DNA of 64,000 nt from Flavobacterium nitrogenifigens (lineage in GTDB: Bacteria; Bacteroidota; Bacteroidia; Flavobacteriales; Flavobacteriaceae). This document shows, one piece after another, positions 52,623 through 61,432 of the stretch (positions within the stretch are counted from its first letter, which is position 1; every line of letters begins with the position of its first letter). A model generated the notes under the pieces. The model was not told the DNA's origin and ran no database searches. It worked only from the letters and a program-made list of their open reading frames with translations. Location: contig NZ_QJRI01000182.1 of assembly GCF_003254565.1 (NCBI RefSeq), positions 62,001 through 126,000 on the forward strand, written 5' to 3'. A program made the position numbers and the translations under genes.

Positions 52623-53885
52623 ATGGAAGAATTAGTTTTACGTTTTGGTCTTTATTACATTTTTTTTTCATTTCTTTTGTTTTTTTTATTTAAGAAATAT
52701 TTGCTCTCAATATTTGACCCTTTCCTGTTTACCGTTCTAATGATGGCTTCAAGTCTAAGCCTATCAACAGATTCATATTTTTTCTTTTATGTTTTCTTTT
52801 CAATTTTAGCATTTACAATCGGTTTTAGATTAATTAAATTACCTGTAAGAAATGATACAAAGATTGAAAAACTTATAGATTTGCAATTACTTGAAATATT
52901 TACGATACTTTTCTTTATTCTTTATGTAGTATTAAGCCTTTATTTTTTAAAACTCTCAGGAGTGCCTTTATTTTCTGATAATCCAACAGAAGCAAAAATA
53001 TCTAGATTTGTTGAAGGAACAGGATGGATGAGAAGAGTGTTTTTCCTAAGTAACTTTTTGCTAATTTGCATATGCCTGTTATTGATTGTTTCAAAAAAAA
53101 GATTTATATTTTTTGTAATGTTTGTCGCTTATTTTTTGTTGTCGATATTGCAGGGATCTAAGTCGGGAGCGCTTGGTATTGTAGCTGTTTTTTGGTATTT
53201 CTATCAGCAAAATAATATATGGTCAGATTCTGTTATCTATATTAAAAAACTTATCAAGTCAAAAATGAAATACTTTTTGATTGTTACAGCAGTTTTATTT
53301 CTTTCAATCGTAATCAAAGAAGCTCAAATCGAGGAGGAAGACGGTAATCCAATTTTTGCCATAGGATTTAGATTAATGGAATTTGGAGATGTAATGATTT
53401 ACTATAAAACTCAGATAGTGAGAGATTCTTTTGCCAATTTTAATTTTATTGATTATTTCTTATATGAGTTCAATAGTATTTTTGGAATGCTTAGGTTGAC
53501 AGATTATTATGAGCCTATGGGGTATCAGATGGTTAAGACTTATTGGAGTACTTCGTCTCTATTTGATGATGTTGTTTTAGGCCCTAATACTGTTTTTTTT
53601 GTTAGAGGGCATATTTTTTTTGGATACATTGGTGGCATAATTTATAGTTTTTTAATTGGGATTTTAACTGCTTATTTTAGAAAAAAAATTATAGAGATTA
53701 GAATAACTAGTGTTTTTAGATATGCCTTAGCGGTTTATGGTTTTTTCTTAATACCTGCCTTTTTAAAAGAATTTAATCAAGCAATAGGTACCATGTTTGA
53801 TTTTGTGTTTTATTTGGGGCCAATCTTTTTTCTTTCATTAATAATCAAAGAAAGCTTTAATAAAAATAAAATAATTATAGAATAA
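52623..53885 (+). CDS. Wzy-like O-antigen/capsule polymerase
   Basis: Hydrophobic 420-residue membrane protein with about ten or more spans and a large loop between the later ones, the layout of oligosaccharide repeat-unit polymerases. Notable segments: LQGSKSGALGIVAVFW (about 177-192), FRLMEFGDVMIYYK and GPNTVFFVRGHIFFGYIGGIIYSFLIG (about 321-347). Sequence is poorly conserved in this family, so the call rests on topology, an O-antigen-polymerase-like GSKSG motif and position between wzx and glycosyltransferase genes. Runs of nine and eight T occur near the start. Confidence 0.75.
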   Translation: MEELVLRFGLYYIFFSFLLFFLFKKYLLSIFDPFLFTVLMMASSLSLSTDSYFFFYVFFSILAFTIGFRLIKLPVRNDTKIEKLIDLQLLEIFTILFFILYVVLSLYFLKLSGVPLFSDNPTEAKISRFVEGTGWMRRVFFLSNFLLICICLLLIVSKKRFIFFVMFVAYFLLSILQGSKSGALGIVAVFWYFYQQNNIWSDSVIYIKKLIKSKMKYFLIVTAVLFLSIVIKEAQIEEEDGNPIFAIGFRLMEFGDVMIYYKTQIVRDSFANFNFIDYFLYEFNSIFGMLRLTDYYEPMGYQMVKTYWSTSSLFDDVVLGPNTVFFVRGHIFFGYIGGIIYSFLIGILTAYFRKKIIEIRITSVFRYALAVYGFFLIPAFLKEFNQAIGTMFDFVFYLGPIFFLSLIIKESFNKNKIIIE

Positions 53886-53889
53886 TAAG

Positions 53890-54591
53890 ATGAAATCAAA
53901 ATTAATATCTGTTATTACTGTTGTATATAATAATGTTGAACTGATTGAAGATACTATAAAGAGTGTCCTTTCATATGAAAGGGATAGTTTTGAGTATATA
54001 ATAATAGATGGAGGTTCAACAGATGGTACTGTTGAAGTGATTAATAAGTATTTAGATGAAATTTCGACTTTTATTACTGAAAAAGATAAGGGTATATATG
54101 ATGCTATGAATAAAGGTATTTCTCATAGTAATGGGACATTCGTTTATTTTATAAATTGTGGTGATCGTTTGTTAAATCTACCTATAAAAGAGCTATCTGA
54201 TAACATTAGTAATGATATAAATTGTTTTCCAGTTGAGTTATCGAGTGGTAAAAAATTAATTCCGTCAAACGGATTTATGTTAAAACTGAAAAACACACTT
54301 CCTCATCAGGGATGTTTTTACAAAAAATCAAAAGATTTAAAGTATGATTTAGATTATAAAGTTTTTTCAGATTTTAATCTAAATCAACAGATTTATCAAA
54401 AAAAAGGAAAAATTTGTGCATTCAGTGAGCCTGTTGTTGCATTTCATGATATGGGTGGAATTTCACATGATAAAAAATATAGTAAAGAAATTTTTAAAGT
54501 CGTTAATAATAACTTTGGTGTAAAGTATAAGTTTTTTTCATGGATTTATTTTAAGAACAGAGGACTAATTCATCGTTTCAAAAATATTTGA
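53890..54591 (+). CDS. Glycosyltransferase, GT2-type
   Basis: Predicted inverting GT-A glycosyltransferase. The 233-residue product has ISVITVVYNNVELIEDTIKSVL at the N-terminus, the nucleotide-binding YIIIDGGSTDGTVEVI (about 36-51), EKDKGIYDAMNKGI (about 63-76), FINCGDRL (DXD-like position) and HQGCFYKK. This pattern is typical of short GT2 enzymes such as WcaA/WcaE-like proteins. Four bases after the polymerase gene. Sugar specificity unknown. Confidence 0.9.
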   Translation: MKSKLISVITVVYNNVELIEDTIKSVLSYERDSFEYIIIDGGSTDGTVEVINKYLDEISTFITEKDKGIYDAMNKGISHSNGTFVYFINCGDRLLNLPIKELSDNISNDINCFPVELSSGKKLIPSNGFMLKLKNTLPHQGCFYKKSKDLKYDLDYKVFSDFNLNQQIYQKKGKICAFSEPVVAFHDMGGISHDKKYSKEIFKVVNNNFGVKYKFFSWIYFKNRGLIHRFKNI

Positions 54592-54765
54592 GTTGTATGT
54601 AGACTGATAAAGTCAATCCTTTGAAAAATTTTGAATGGGCATATAACTCTATTATTAAAGTGTGAAGCCAACTGATTTGATCTTTTGTACTTAATTAGAG
54701 TGGAAATGTTTGATAAGGATAGAATTAGCTTTTCAGCTTTAAGTAAAAGTTTAAAAAAAGATAAT

Positions 54766-55830
54766 ATGAAAATTAAATTTTTAGATGGAATAAGAGGTTA
54801 TAGCGCATTAATAGTAGTAATATATCATTCTTACTTATTTACTTATTTTAATAATACTATTTCAAAAAACGAGTTTCTTAATAATTTACTTTCAATAATA
54901 AAACTTGGTTATTTATCAGTAGGTGTTTTTATTATCCTTTCAGGATTTTGTTTGGCAATTCCAGTAGTAAACAATGAAATGAACTTTCAAGGAGGTATAC
55001 AAAGATATTTTAAAAGAAGGTTTAGACGAATTATTCCACCTTATTATGTAGCTTTAATTTTAAGCATTGTTATTATTATTACATTCCCTGTTTTACAAGT
55101 TAATAGTAATACAAACTGGGATTCAAAAATTCCAATTAATTTCGAGAATATAGGTGCACATTTTTTATTAATACATAATTTAAAAACATACTGGATTTCC
55201 AAAATAAATGGTGCTCATTGGAGTGTCGCTTTAGAATGGCAAATATATTTTCTTTTTCCGATAATGCTTTTTATCTGGAAAAAAGCGAATTGGTTGATTT
55301 CATTAAGTATAACATTTATTTTTTCTTACTTTGTAAATATTTATTTGCCTTTTACAAGACCTCAATATATAGTGCTGTTTTTTTTAGGTTTACTATCGGC
55401 TTTCTATACTTTTAATAGCGAACATAGATTGAAATTTAACAAATATTTTTTTTTATTTTTAATAATTCTTTTTGCAATTGCACTAGTATTAATCAAATTA
55501 AAAGTAATACCTGAATTTTATTCTGAAATTATTTTAGGACTTTCAATATCTTTTTTATTGAATCAAATAACATTTCTTCCCGATAAAAATATTTTGATTA
55601 TTTTTTTTTCCAGCAAGATTTCTGCTGAATTAGGTAAAATATCATATAGTCTATATTTGATTCATGGGCCAATTTTAGCTTTGGTTAACCTTTTATTACT
55701 TAAATATTTTAATATAAAATACGAAATTCAATTGTTAATAATGTGGTTCGTAATCACCCCGCTTACTGTATTCTTAAGTAAGATTTTTTATGAACTGGTT
55801 GAAAGTAAATTTTTAAACAATAAAAATTAA
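54766..55830 (+). CDS. Acyltransferase 3 family membrane protein
   Basis: Predicted O-acyltransferase that decorates sugars with acetyl or similar groups. The product (354 residues from the chosen ATG) begins MKIKFLDGIRGYSALIVVIYHS, the canonical family start with the conserved histidine. It then has about ten membrane segments, the FKRRFRRIIPPYYVALI motif and SYSLYLIHGP near the C-terminus. In-frame ATG 54706 would add 20 residues and is possible, but the A-rich upstream bases and the family alignment favour 54766. A 174-base gap separates it from the preceding glycosyltransferase gene. Confidence 0.85.
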   Translation: MKIKFLDGIRGYSALIVVIYHSYLFTYFNNTISKNEFLNNLLSIIKLGYLSVGVFIILSGFCLAIPVVNNEMNFQGGIQRYFKRRFRRIIPPYYVALILSIVIIITFPVLQVNSNTNWDSKIPINFENIGAHFLLIHNLKTYWISKINGAHWSVALEWQIYFLFPIMLFIWKKANWLISLSITFIFSYFVNIYLPFTRPQYIVLFFLGLLSAFYTFNSEHRLKFNKYFFLFLIILFAIALVLIKLKVIPEFYSEIILGLSISFLLNQITFLPDKNILIIFFSSKISAELGKISYSLYLIHGPILALVNLLLLKYFNIKYEIQLLIMWFVITPLTVFLSKIFYELVESKFLNNKN

Positions 55831-55957
55831 TATTTTAAAAACTTTAGCAATTAGAACAAATTGATATTATAGTTTGCCGCGCATATTCTTTTTAAGTTGG
55901 GATGTTGTATATTAAATGGCAATTGTTAGTTACTTAACAAAAGTAAGCTAATTTGAA

Positions 55958-55973
55958 ATTTTGAATTCAAAAT
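55958..55973. repeat. Perfect 16-base palindrome upstream of a glycosyltransferase gene
   Basis: The palindrome centred on GAATTC lies 12 bases before the ATG of the next glycosyltransferase gene, in a 155-base gap. It could be an operator or merely AT-rich chance; it is recorded because it is perfect. Confidence 0.4.
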
Positions 55974-55985
55974 AATTTTTTAAGA

Positions 55986-56801
55986 ATGATTAGTAATTTA
56001 ACAATCGTAATCTGTTTATATAATAAAGGTATAAATGAGTCTGCTACTTTGCAGAGTCTTTTAAATTTCAAAGATTTTAAAGATTATTCGACAATTTTTA
56101 TTTGGGACAATAGCAAAGAGGTTATTAATCAGCAATCATTTACTTTTTTAAACAATCATTTCAAAAATTTAATTTATAAACATACTCCTGAAAATGTAGC
56201 TCTATCGAAAATATATAATATGGTTATTGATTCCCTTGAAGAAGATTCATTTCTGATGTTATGTGATGATGATTCAGATATTCCATTAAGTTTTTTCGAG
56301 ATCTTAGAGGAACAAATTAAACTTAACCCTTATCAAGATTTATTTTTGCCACAGATATATTCTAATTCGGTCTTAGTCAGTCCGGCAAAAGATTTTTTAT
56401 TTAAAACGGCCCTTATAAAAAATTTAAAAGCTGGGATAATAGGTTCATCTAATATTACAGCAATAAATAGCGGAATGGTAATTTCTAATAGATTTTTTAA
56501 GGAAGGATTTAGATATGATGAAAGATTACGTTTTTATGGTACGGATAATTACTTTATGAACCAATATTCAAAATTTAGAAAAAATTTGGTAGTGCTAGAT
56601 GTTAAATTTGTACATAGCTTAAGTTTTAATGATTCAAATGATATAAGTAATAAATTGAGGATTTTTAAAGAAATAAAAAGATCTAATGCTATAATTTATT
56701 CAGATCAATTTTTTAAAAGACAAATAGTTTTATTTAACAATTTAGTTGTTGCTTGTAAGTTATGCTTAAAGCATAAAACGCTTAGATTTTTCTCCAATTA
56801 A
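55986..56801 (+). CDS. Glycosyltransferase, GT2-like
   Basis: Predicted GT-A fold glycosyltransferase of 271 residues. It has the N-terminal LTIVICLYNKGINESATLQSLL (about 5-26), IFIWDNSKE and PENVALSKIYNMVIDS, then a DXD-type motif in LMLCDDDSDIP (about 91-101) and AINSGMVISN with a later FYGTDNYFM segment. It is more divergent than its neighbours and assigned on these motifs. Located in the AT-rich central part of the locus, 22 bases before the next gene. Confidence 0.78.
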   Translation: MISNLTIVICLYNKGINESATLQSLLNFKDFKDYSTIFIWDNSKEVINQQSFTFLNNHFKNLIYKHTPENVALSKIYNMVIDSLEEDSFLMLCDDDSDIPLSFFEILEEQIKLNPYQDLFLPQIYSNSVLVSPAKDFLFKTALIKNLKAGIIGSSNITAINSGMVISNRFFKEGFRYDERLRFYGTDNYFMNQYSKFRKNLVVLDVKFVHSLSFNDSNDISNKLRIFKEIKRSNAIIYSDQFFKRQIVLFNNLVVACKLCLKHKTLRFFSN

Positions 56802-56823
56802 GATATTCATTAAAGTTTAAATT

Positions 56824-57933
56824 ATGAAAAAGGTTGTAATATCTGCAGTAAATCTTTTCGAGGGAGGGCCGCTTTCTGTGTTAAAAGATTGTCTTTTTGC
56901 TATAGAAAAAAGTGATGAATTTGCCGAATATGAATTTGTTGCTCTTGTACACAAAAAAGATCTGTTTACGGAAAATCAATATAAAAAAATTAGTTTTGTA
57001 GAATTTCCAAAATCTAGAAAATCTTATTTTTATCGTCTATATTATGAATATTTTTACTTTAAAAAATTTGCAAACCAAAATAATATAACTTTTTGGTTTT
57101 CACTTCACGATACTAGCCCGACTTTAAAAAATGTTCCTCAGGCCGTATACTGTCATAATCCATCACCTTTCAATACAGTAAATTTTAAAGACATTTATAT
57201 TCAGCCAATACAATTTTTCTTTAGACTTTTTTATAAATATTTGTATAAAATAAATATTAAAAAAAATAAATATGTAATTGTACAGCAGTTATGGTTGAAG
57301 AACAAGTTTATTGAAATGTTTGATTTGAAAAAAGAAAAAATTATTGTCTCATTTCCTGAAATCCCTAAAATTCCATCTGAATTTTTACATTCAGAATATA
57401 AAATGGAAAATGACAAAAAAATATTTTTCTTTCCAACTTTCCCAAGGCCATTTAAAAATATTGATGTTATCTGTGAGGCATCTAAAATTCTTTCTCAAAA
57501 AAATGAAGATTTTACAGTTGTAATTACAATTGATGGTTCTGAAAATAAATATGCTAAATCAGTTGTTGATAATTATAAAAATATTAAAAATATCAATTTT
57601 ATTGGATTAATTAAAAGAGAAGAAGTATATCGATATTATGCTAAATCTGATTGTTTAATTTTTCCATCTAAATTAGAAACCTGGGGATTACCAATAAGTG
57701 AGTTTAAACAATTTAAAAAAACAATATTTGTTGCTGATTTACCATATGCGAGAGAAACAGTGGGAAATTATGATTATGTTAATTTTTTTAAAACAGACGA
57801 TGTTGTTAAATTAGCAGAATTGATGTCCGGTTTTATAAATGATAATTTTAATTTTGATAAGACTTTGTCAATTGAGTATGAAGATCCTTTTGTTCAAAAC
57901 TGGAATGAATTGTTTCAAACCTTATTAAAATAA
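56824..57933 (+). CDS. Glycosyltransferase, GT4-type
   Basis: Predicted GT-B glycosyltransferase, 369 residues. N-terminal domain with VVISAVNLFEGGPLSVLKD (about 3-21) and FWFSLHDTSP; C-terminal domain with FFPTFPRPFKNIDVICEA (about 200-217), NINFIGLIKREEVYRYYAKSDCLIFPS and the E-x7-E motif ETWGLPISEF (E about 284 and 292). The LFEGGPLSVL start resembles group 1 transferases of capsule loci. Six bases before the acetyltransferase gene; specificity unknown. Confidence 0.88.
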   Translation: MKKVVISAVNLFEGGPLSVLKDCLFAIEKSDEFAEYEFVALVHKKDLFTENQYKKISFVEFPKSRKSYFYRLYYEYFYFKKFANQNNITFWFSLHDTSPTLKNVPQAVYCHNPSPFNTVNFKDIYIQPIQFFFRLFYKYLYKINIKKNKYVIVQQLWLKNKFIEMFDLKKEKIIVSFPEIPKIPSEFLHSEYKMENDKKIFFFPTFPRPFKNIDVICEASKILSQKNEDFTVVITIDGSENKYAKSVVDNYKNIKNINFIGLIKREEVYRYYAKSDCLIFPSKLETWGLPISEFKQFKKTIFVADLPYARETVGNYDYVNFFKTDDVVKLAELMSGFINDNFNFDKTLSIEYEDPFVQNWNELFQTLLK

Positions 57934-57938
57934 TTTAT

Positions 57939-58526
57939 ATGTTAGAAAGATACGGTTTCCTAGGTTTTTTAAAACTTGGAGTTTCTTTAATCTATACAAA
58001 GGTTTTCTTTAAACAAGCAAGATTGATAAGATTGCCATTTGATATAAGAAATAAAAAATTCATAGAGATAGGGAAAAAATTTACTTCGGGAGTTGGCTGT
58101 CGAATAGAAGCTTATCCAGAAAATAAAGAAAAAGTTGTTTTTATTGGTGAAAATGTTCAAATTAATGATTATGTTCATATTTCTGGTATGAAAGGTGTAA
58201 GGCTTGGCAATAATGTATTAATTGCAAGTAAAGTTTTTATATCTGATCTAAATCATGGAAATTATAGTGACGAAGGTTCGATTGATTCTCCGGATACTCC
58301 TCCAAGTGAAAGAAAATTATATGCAAAACCTATTATTATCGAAGATAATGTTTGGCTAGGTGAATTTGTTTCTGTTTTACCTGGTGTAACAATAGGTAAG
58401 GGAAGTATTGTGGGAGCAAATTCAGTAGTATCTAAGAGTTTACCTCCAAATGTAATTGCTGTGGGGACACCAGCAAAAGTCGTGAAAAAATATAATTTTG
58501 ACACTAAAAAGTGGGATAAAGTATAA
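57939..58526 (+). CDS. Left-handed beta-helix (hexapeptide) acyltransferase
   Basis: Predicted O-acetyltransferase of the WcaF/WbbJ-like type. The 195-residue product has hexapeptide repeats (VFIGENVQINDYVHI, VRLGNNVLIASKVFI, IIIEDNVWLGEFVSV, VTIGKGSIVGANSVV; about 68-170), a catalytic histidine in SDLNHGNY (about 105-112) and the usual end VIAVGTPAKVVKKY. It lies between two glycosyltransferase genes and probably acetylates the repeat unit or a precursor. Confidence 0.9.
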   Translation: MLERYGFLGFLKLGVSLIYTKVFFKQARLIRLPFDIRNKKFIEIGKKFTSGVGCRIEAYPENKEKVVFIGENVQINDYVHISGMKGVRLGNNVLIASKVFISDLNHGNYSDEGSIDSPDTPPSERKLYAKPIIIEDNVWLGEFVSVLPGVTIGKGSIVGANSVVSKSLPPNVIAVGTPAKVVKKYNFDTKKWDKV

Positions 58527-58538
58527 ACGAAAAATTAA

Positions 58539-59357
58539 ATGAGTGCAAAAATAACATGCTGTATTGTTTTATATAGAAATGATAAGAACGTTTTGCAAAA
58601 GGCAATTAATTCTTGTCTAAATACAGAATTAGATATAAAAATGTATCTAATTGATAATTCTCCAACAGATGAATTAAGTAAATTAGTTGAAGATTCACGA
58701 ATTGAATATTTTCATAACCCTTCTAATCCTGGTTTTGGAGCTTCGCATAATATAGCAATAAAAAAAGCAATAGATCAACATTCTGATTATCATTTTATTG
58801 TTAACCCTGATATCTATTTTACTGATGATGTAATTGGTTCAATGATAGAGTATATTAAAACAGATATGGCTATTGGGATGATGATGCCACAAATTTTAAA
58901 TGAAGATGGAAGTATTCAAAATCTGCCTAAACTTTTGCCATCACCTTTTAGTATATTATGGAGAAAAGTTAAAAAACCAAATAATGCCTATAATGCTTTT
59001 ATAAACAAATATGAATTAAGGGAGGTTCCTAAAGATCTTATTTATAATACCCCGATTTTGTCTGGATGTTTTACACTGGTTAGTTTAAAAGCAGTAAATG
59101 AAGTAGGAATGTACGATGACAATTTCTTTATGTATTTTGAAGATTGGGATTTATCGAGAAGAATTCATAAATATTATAAAACCATTTATTTTCCTAAAGT
59201 CTCTGTAATACACGAATATGAATCTGGTGCTAATAAAAGTAAAAGGCTCTTTAAAATATTTATCAATTCTGCAATTACATATTTTAATAAATGGGGATGG
59301 TTCTTTGATTCAGAAAGAAAAGAGATTAATGACAAAACATTGTCGCAATTTAATTAA
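58539..59357 (+). CDS. Glycosyltransferase, GT2-type (rhamnosyltransferase-like)
   Basis: Predicted GT-A glycosyltransferase. The 272-residue product has TCCIVLYRNDKNVLQKAINS (about 5-24), YLIDNSPTDEL, FHNPSNPGFGASHNIAIKKA (about 58-77), HFIVNPDIYFTDDVI (DXD-like, about 87-101) and NFFMYFEDWDLSRRIH (about 195-210). NPGFGASHN and MYFEDWDLSRR are typical of WbbL-like rhamnosyltransferases, but the donor cannot be fixed from this. Its stop codon is immediately followed by the next ATG. Confidence 0.9.
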   Translation: MSAKITCCIVLYRNDKNVLQKAINSCLNTELDIKMYLIDNSPTDELSKLVEDSRIEYFHNPSNPGFGASHNIAIKKAIDQHSDYHFIVNPDIYFTDDVIGSMIEYIKTDMAIGMMMPQILNEDGSIQNLPKLLPSPFSILWRKVKKPNNAYNAFINKYELREVPKDLIYNTPILSGCFTLVSLKAVNEVGMYDDNFFMYFEDWDLSRRIHKYYKTIYFPKVSVIHEYESGANKSKRLFKIFINSAITYFNKWGWFFDSERKEINDKTLSQFN

Positions 59358-60257
59358 ATGAAGACAGTTATTACAGGTGGATCAGGTTTTGTAGGAAAGA
59401 ATCTTCGAGAATATTTAAAATCCTCGCATGAAGTAGAAGTCAAAAGTATTCGCTTTGTGCCGAATCAACATTTTGACTTTAAGGGAAATGCAATTATTCA
59501 TTTGGCGGGAAAGGCTCATGATCTTAAAAATGTAGCAAAGCCTAGTGACTATTATGAAGCTAATTTTGAATTGACGAAACAAGTTTTTGATTCTTTTTTA
59601 AAGTCAGATGCAACTGTTTTTATTTTTTTAAGTTCTGTAAAAGCAGCAGCGGATCAAATAAAAGAAATGCTTACAGAAGATGTTGTACCAAACCCAAAAA
59701 CGCATTATGGTATTTCTAAAAAACAAGCTGAAGAATATCTTTTAAGTAAAGAATTACCAGCAGATAAAAGGCTCTATATTCTAAGACCGTGTATGATTCA
59801 TGGGCCAGGGAATAAAGGAAACCTTAATTTGCTATATAACTTTGTTTTAAAAAACATACCTTGGCCATTAGGGGCATTTGATAATCTTCGTTCTTTTTTG
59901 AGTGTAGAAAACATTTGTTTTGTAATAAATGAATTGCTTGAAAATAAAGAAATTCCAAATGGTATTTACCACATTGCTGATGATGATTCATTATCAACAA
60001 ATGAATTGATTCAAAGAATTGGAATGAATTTAGGAAAAAAAACTACTATTTGGAAAGTTTCACCTTGGGGCATAAAAACTGTTGCAAGAATTGGAGATTA
60101 TTTATCATTACCACTAAATTCAGAAAGGCTTAATAAATTAACCGAAAATTATGTGGTAAGTAATTCAAAAATTAAAAAAGCTCTAAAAAAAGAACTTCCA
60201 GTAACAACACAAGAAGGATTAGACATTACAATAAAATCCTTTAAAAAATATAATTAA
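59358..60257 (+). CDS. NAD-dependent epimerase/dehydratase, WbpV-like
   Basis: Short-chain dehydrogenase of 299 residues. NAD loop TGGSGFVGKNLREYL (about 6-20), IIHLAGKAHDL (about 46-56), LSSVKAAADQI, YGISKKQAEEYLL with the YxxxK pair (about 115-127) and LRPCMIHGPGNKGNL (about 144-158). These features fit 4-ketoreductases such as WbpV, which make UDP-QuiNAc-type sugars and often sit beside a WbpL-like initiating transferase, as one does here three genes downstream. A WbpM-type 4,6-dehydratase is not in the window, so the role is provisional. Confidence 0.82.
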   Translation: MKTVITGGSGFVGKNLREYLKSSHEVEVKSIRFVPNQHFDFKGNAIIHLAGKAHDLKNVAKPSDYYEANFELTKQVFDSFLKSDATVFIFLSSVKAAADQIKEMLTEDVVPNPKTHYGISKKQAEEYLLSKELPADKRLYILRPCMIHGPGNKGNLNLLYNFVLKNIPWPLGAFDNLRSFLSVENICFVINELLENKEIPNGIYHIADDDSLSTNELIQRIGMNLGKKTTIWKVSPWGIKTVARIGDYLSLPLNSERLNKLTENYVVSNSKIKKALKKELPVTTQEGLDITIKSFKKYN

Positions 60258-60281
60258 TACACTCTTAGAATATAAAATATT

Positions 60282-61400
60282 ATGAAAATAGCACTTATAA
60301 CAGGTATAACTGGACAAGATGGTTCATACTTGGCAGAATTATTATTAGAGAAAGGTTATATGGTTCATGGTGTTAAAAGAAGAGCTTCTTCCTTCAATAC
60401 ACAACGTATCGATCATATCTATCAAGATCAGCATGAAGTTCATGTGAATTTTAAGTTGCATTATGGAGATTTAACGGATTCTACAAATATCATTCGAATT
60501 ATTCAGGAAGTACAGCCTGATGAAATCTATAACTTAGGAGCAATGAGCCATGTAAAGGTTTCTTTTGACTCTCCTGAATATGTTGCAAATGTTGACGGTA
60601 TTGGTACATTAAGGATTTTAGAAGCAGTTCGCATTCTAGGAATGGAAAAGAAAACCCGTATATATCAGGCATCAACATCCGAATTATATGGCGGATTAGC
60701 AGAAAATAAAAATGAAAAAGGATTATATGATGAAAATTCACCTTTTTATCCACGCTCACCTTATGGAGTAGCAAAAATTTATGGTTTCTGGATTACAAAA
60801 AATTATCGTGAAGCTTATAATATGTACGCATGTAATGGAATTTTGTTTAATCATGAATCGCCTCGTAGAGGAGAAACTTTTGTGACACGTAAAATTACTA
60901 TGGCTACCGCAGCAATTGCTTTAGGACAACAAGATTGTTTGTACTTGGGAAATTTAGACGCTCAACGTGATTGGGGACATGCAAAGGATTATGTAGAAGC
61001 AATGTGGAGAATCTTGCAGCAGGATGTTCCTGAAGATTATGTAATTGCTATGGGAGAAACCACTTATGTACGTGATTTTGTAAAAATGGCATTTTTAGAA
61101 GTAGGTATAGAAATTGAATTTAGAGGTGAAGGAGTAAATGAAAAAGGGTATGTAGCCTCATGTAGTAATCCTGCCTATCAGATAGAATTGGGTAAACAAA
61201 TTATTGCTGTCGATCCACAATATTTCCGTCCAACAGAAGTTGATTTGCTTATCGGAGATCCAACAAAATCAAGAACAAAGTTAGGTTGGGAACCAAAGTA
61301 TGATTTAGGTGGACTAGTAAAAGAAATGATGGCGTCTGATCTTGCGTATGTTCAAAGAGAAAAGATGTTAAGCGAAGCAAGGTCTATTACTAAATATTAA
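60282..61400 (+). CDS. gmd: GDP-mannose 4,6-dehydratase
   Basis: First step from GDP-mannose to GDP-L-fucose. The 372-residue product has NADP loop GITGQDGSYLAELLLEKGY (about 7-25), HGVKRRASSFNTQRIDHIY, the catalytic ASTSELYG (about 128-135) and YGVAKIYGFW (Y161, K165), plus NHESPRRGETFVTRKI (about 194-209) and GNLDAQRDWGHAKDYV. All are diagnostic for Gmd. fcl follows after 32 bases, and manC upstream supplies the substrate. Confidence 0.98.
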   Translation: MKIALITGITGQDGSYLAELLLEKGYMVHGVKRRASSFNTQRIDHIYQDQHEVHVNFKLHYGDLTDSTNIIRIIQEVQPDEIYNLGAMSHVKVSFDSPEYVANVDGIGTLRILEAVRILGMEKKTRIYQASTSELYGGLAENKNEKGLYDENSPFYPRSPYGVAKIYGFWITKNYREAYNMYACNGILFNHESPRRGETFVTRKITMATAAIALGQQDCLYLGNLDAQRDWGHAKDYVEAMWRILQQDVPEDYVIAMGETTYVRDFVKMAFLEVGIEIEFRGEGVNEKGYVASCSNPAYQIELGKQIIAVDPQYFRPTEVDLLIGDPTKSRTKLGWEPKYDLGGLVKEMMASDLAYVQREKMLSEARSITKY

Positions 61401-61432
61401 TGTAAATCGATTGTTAATATTATAATTATCAC

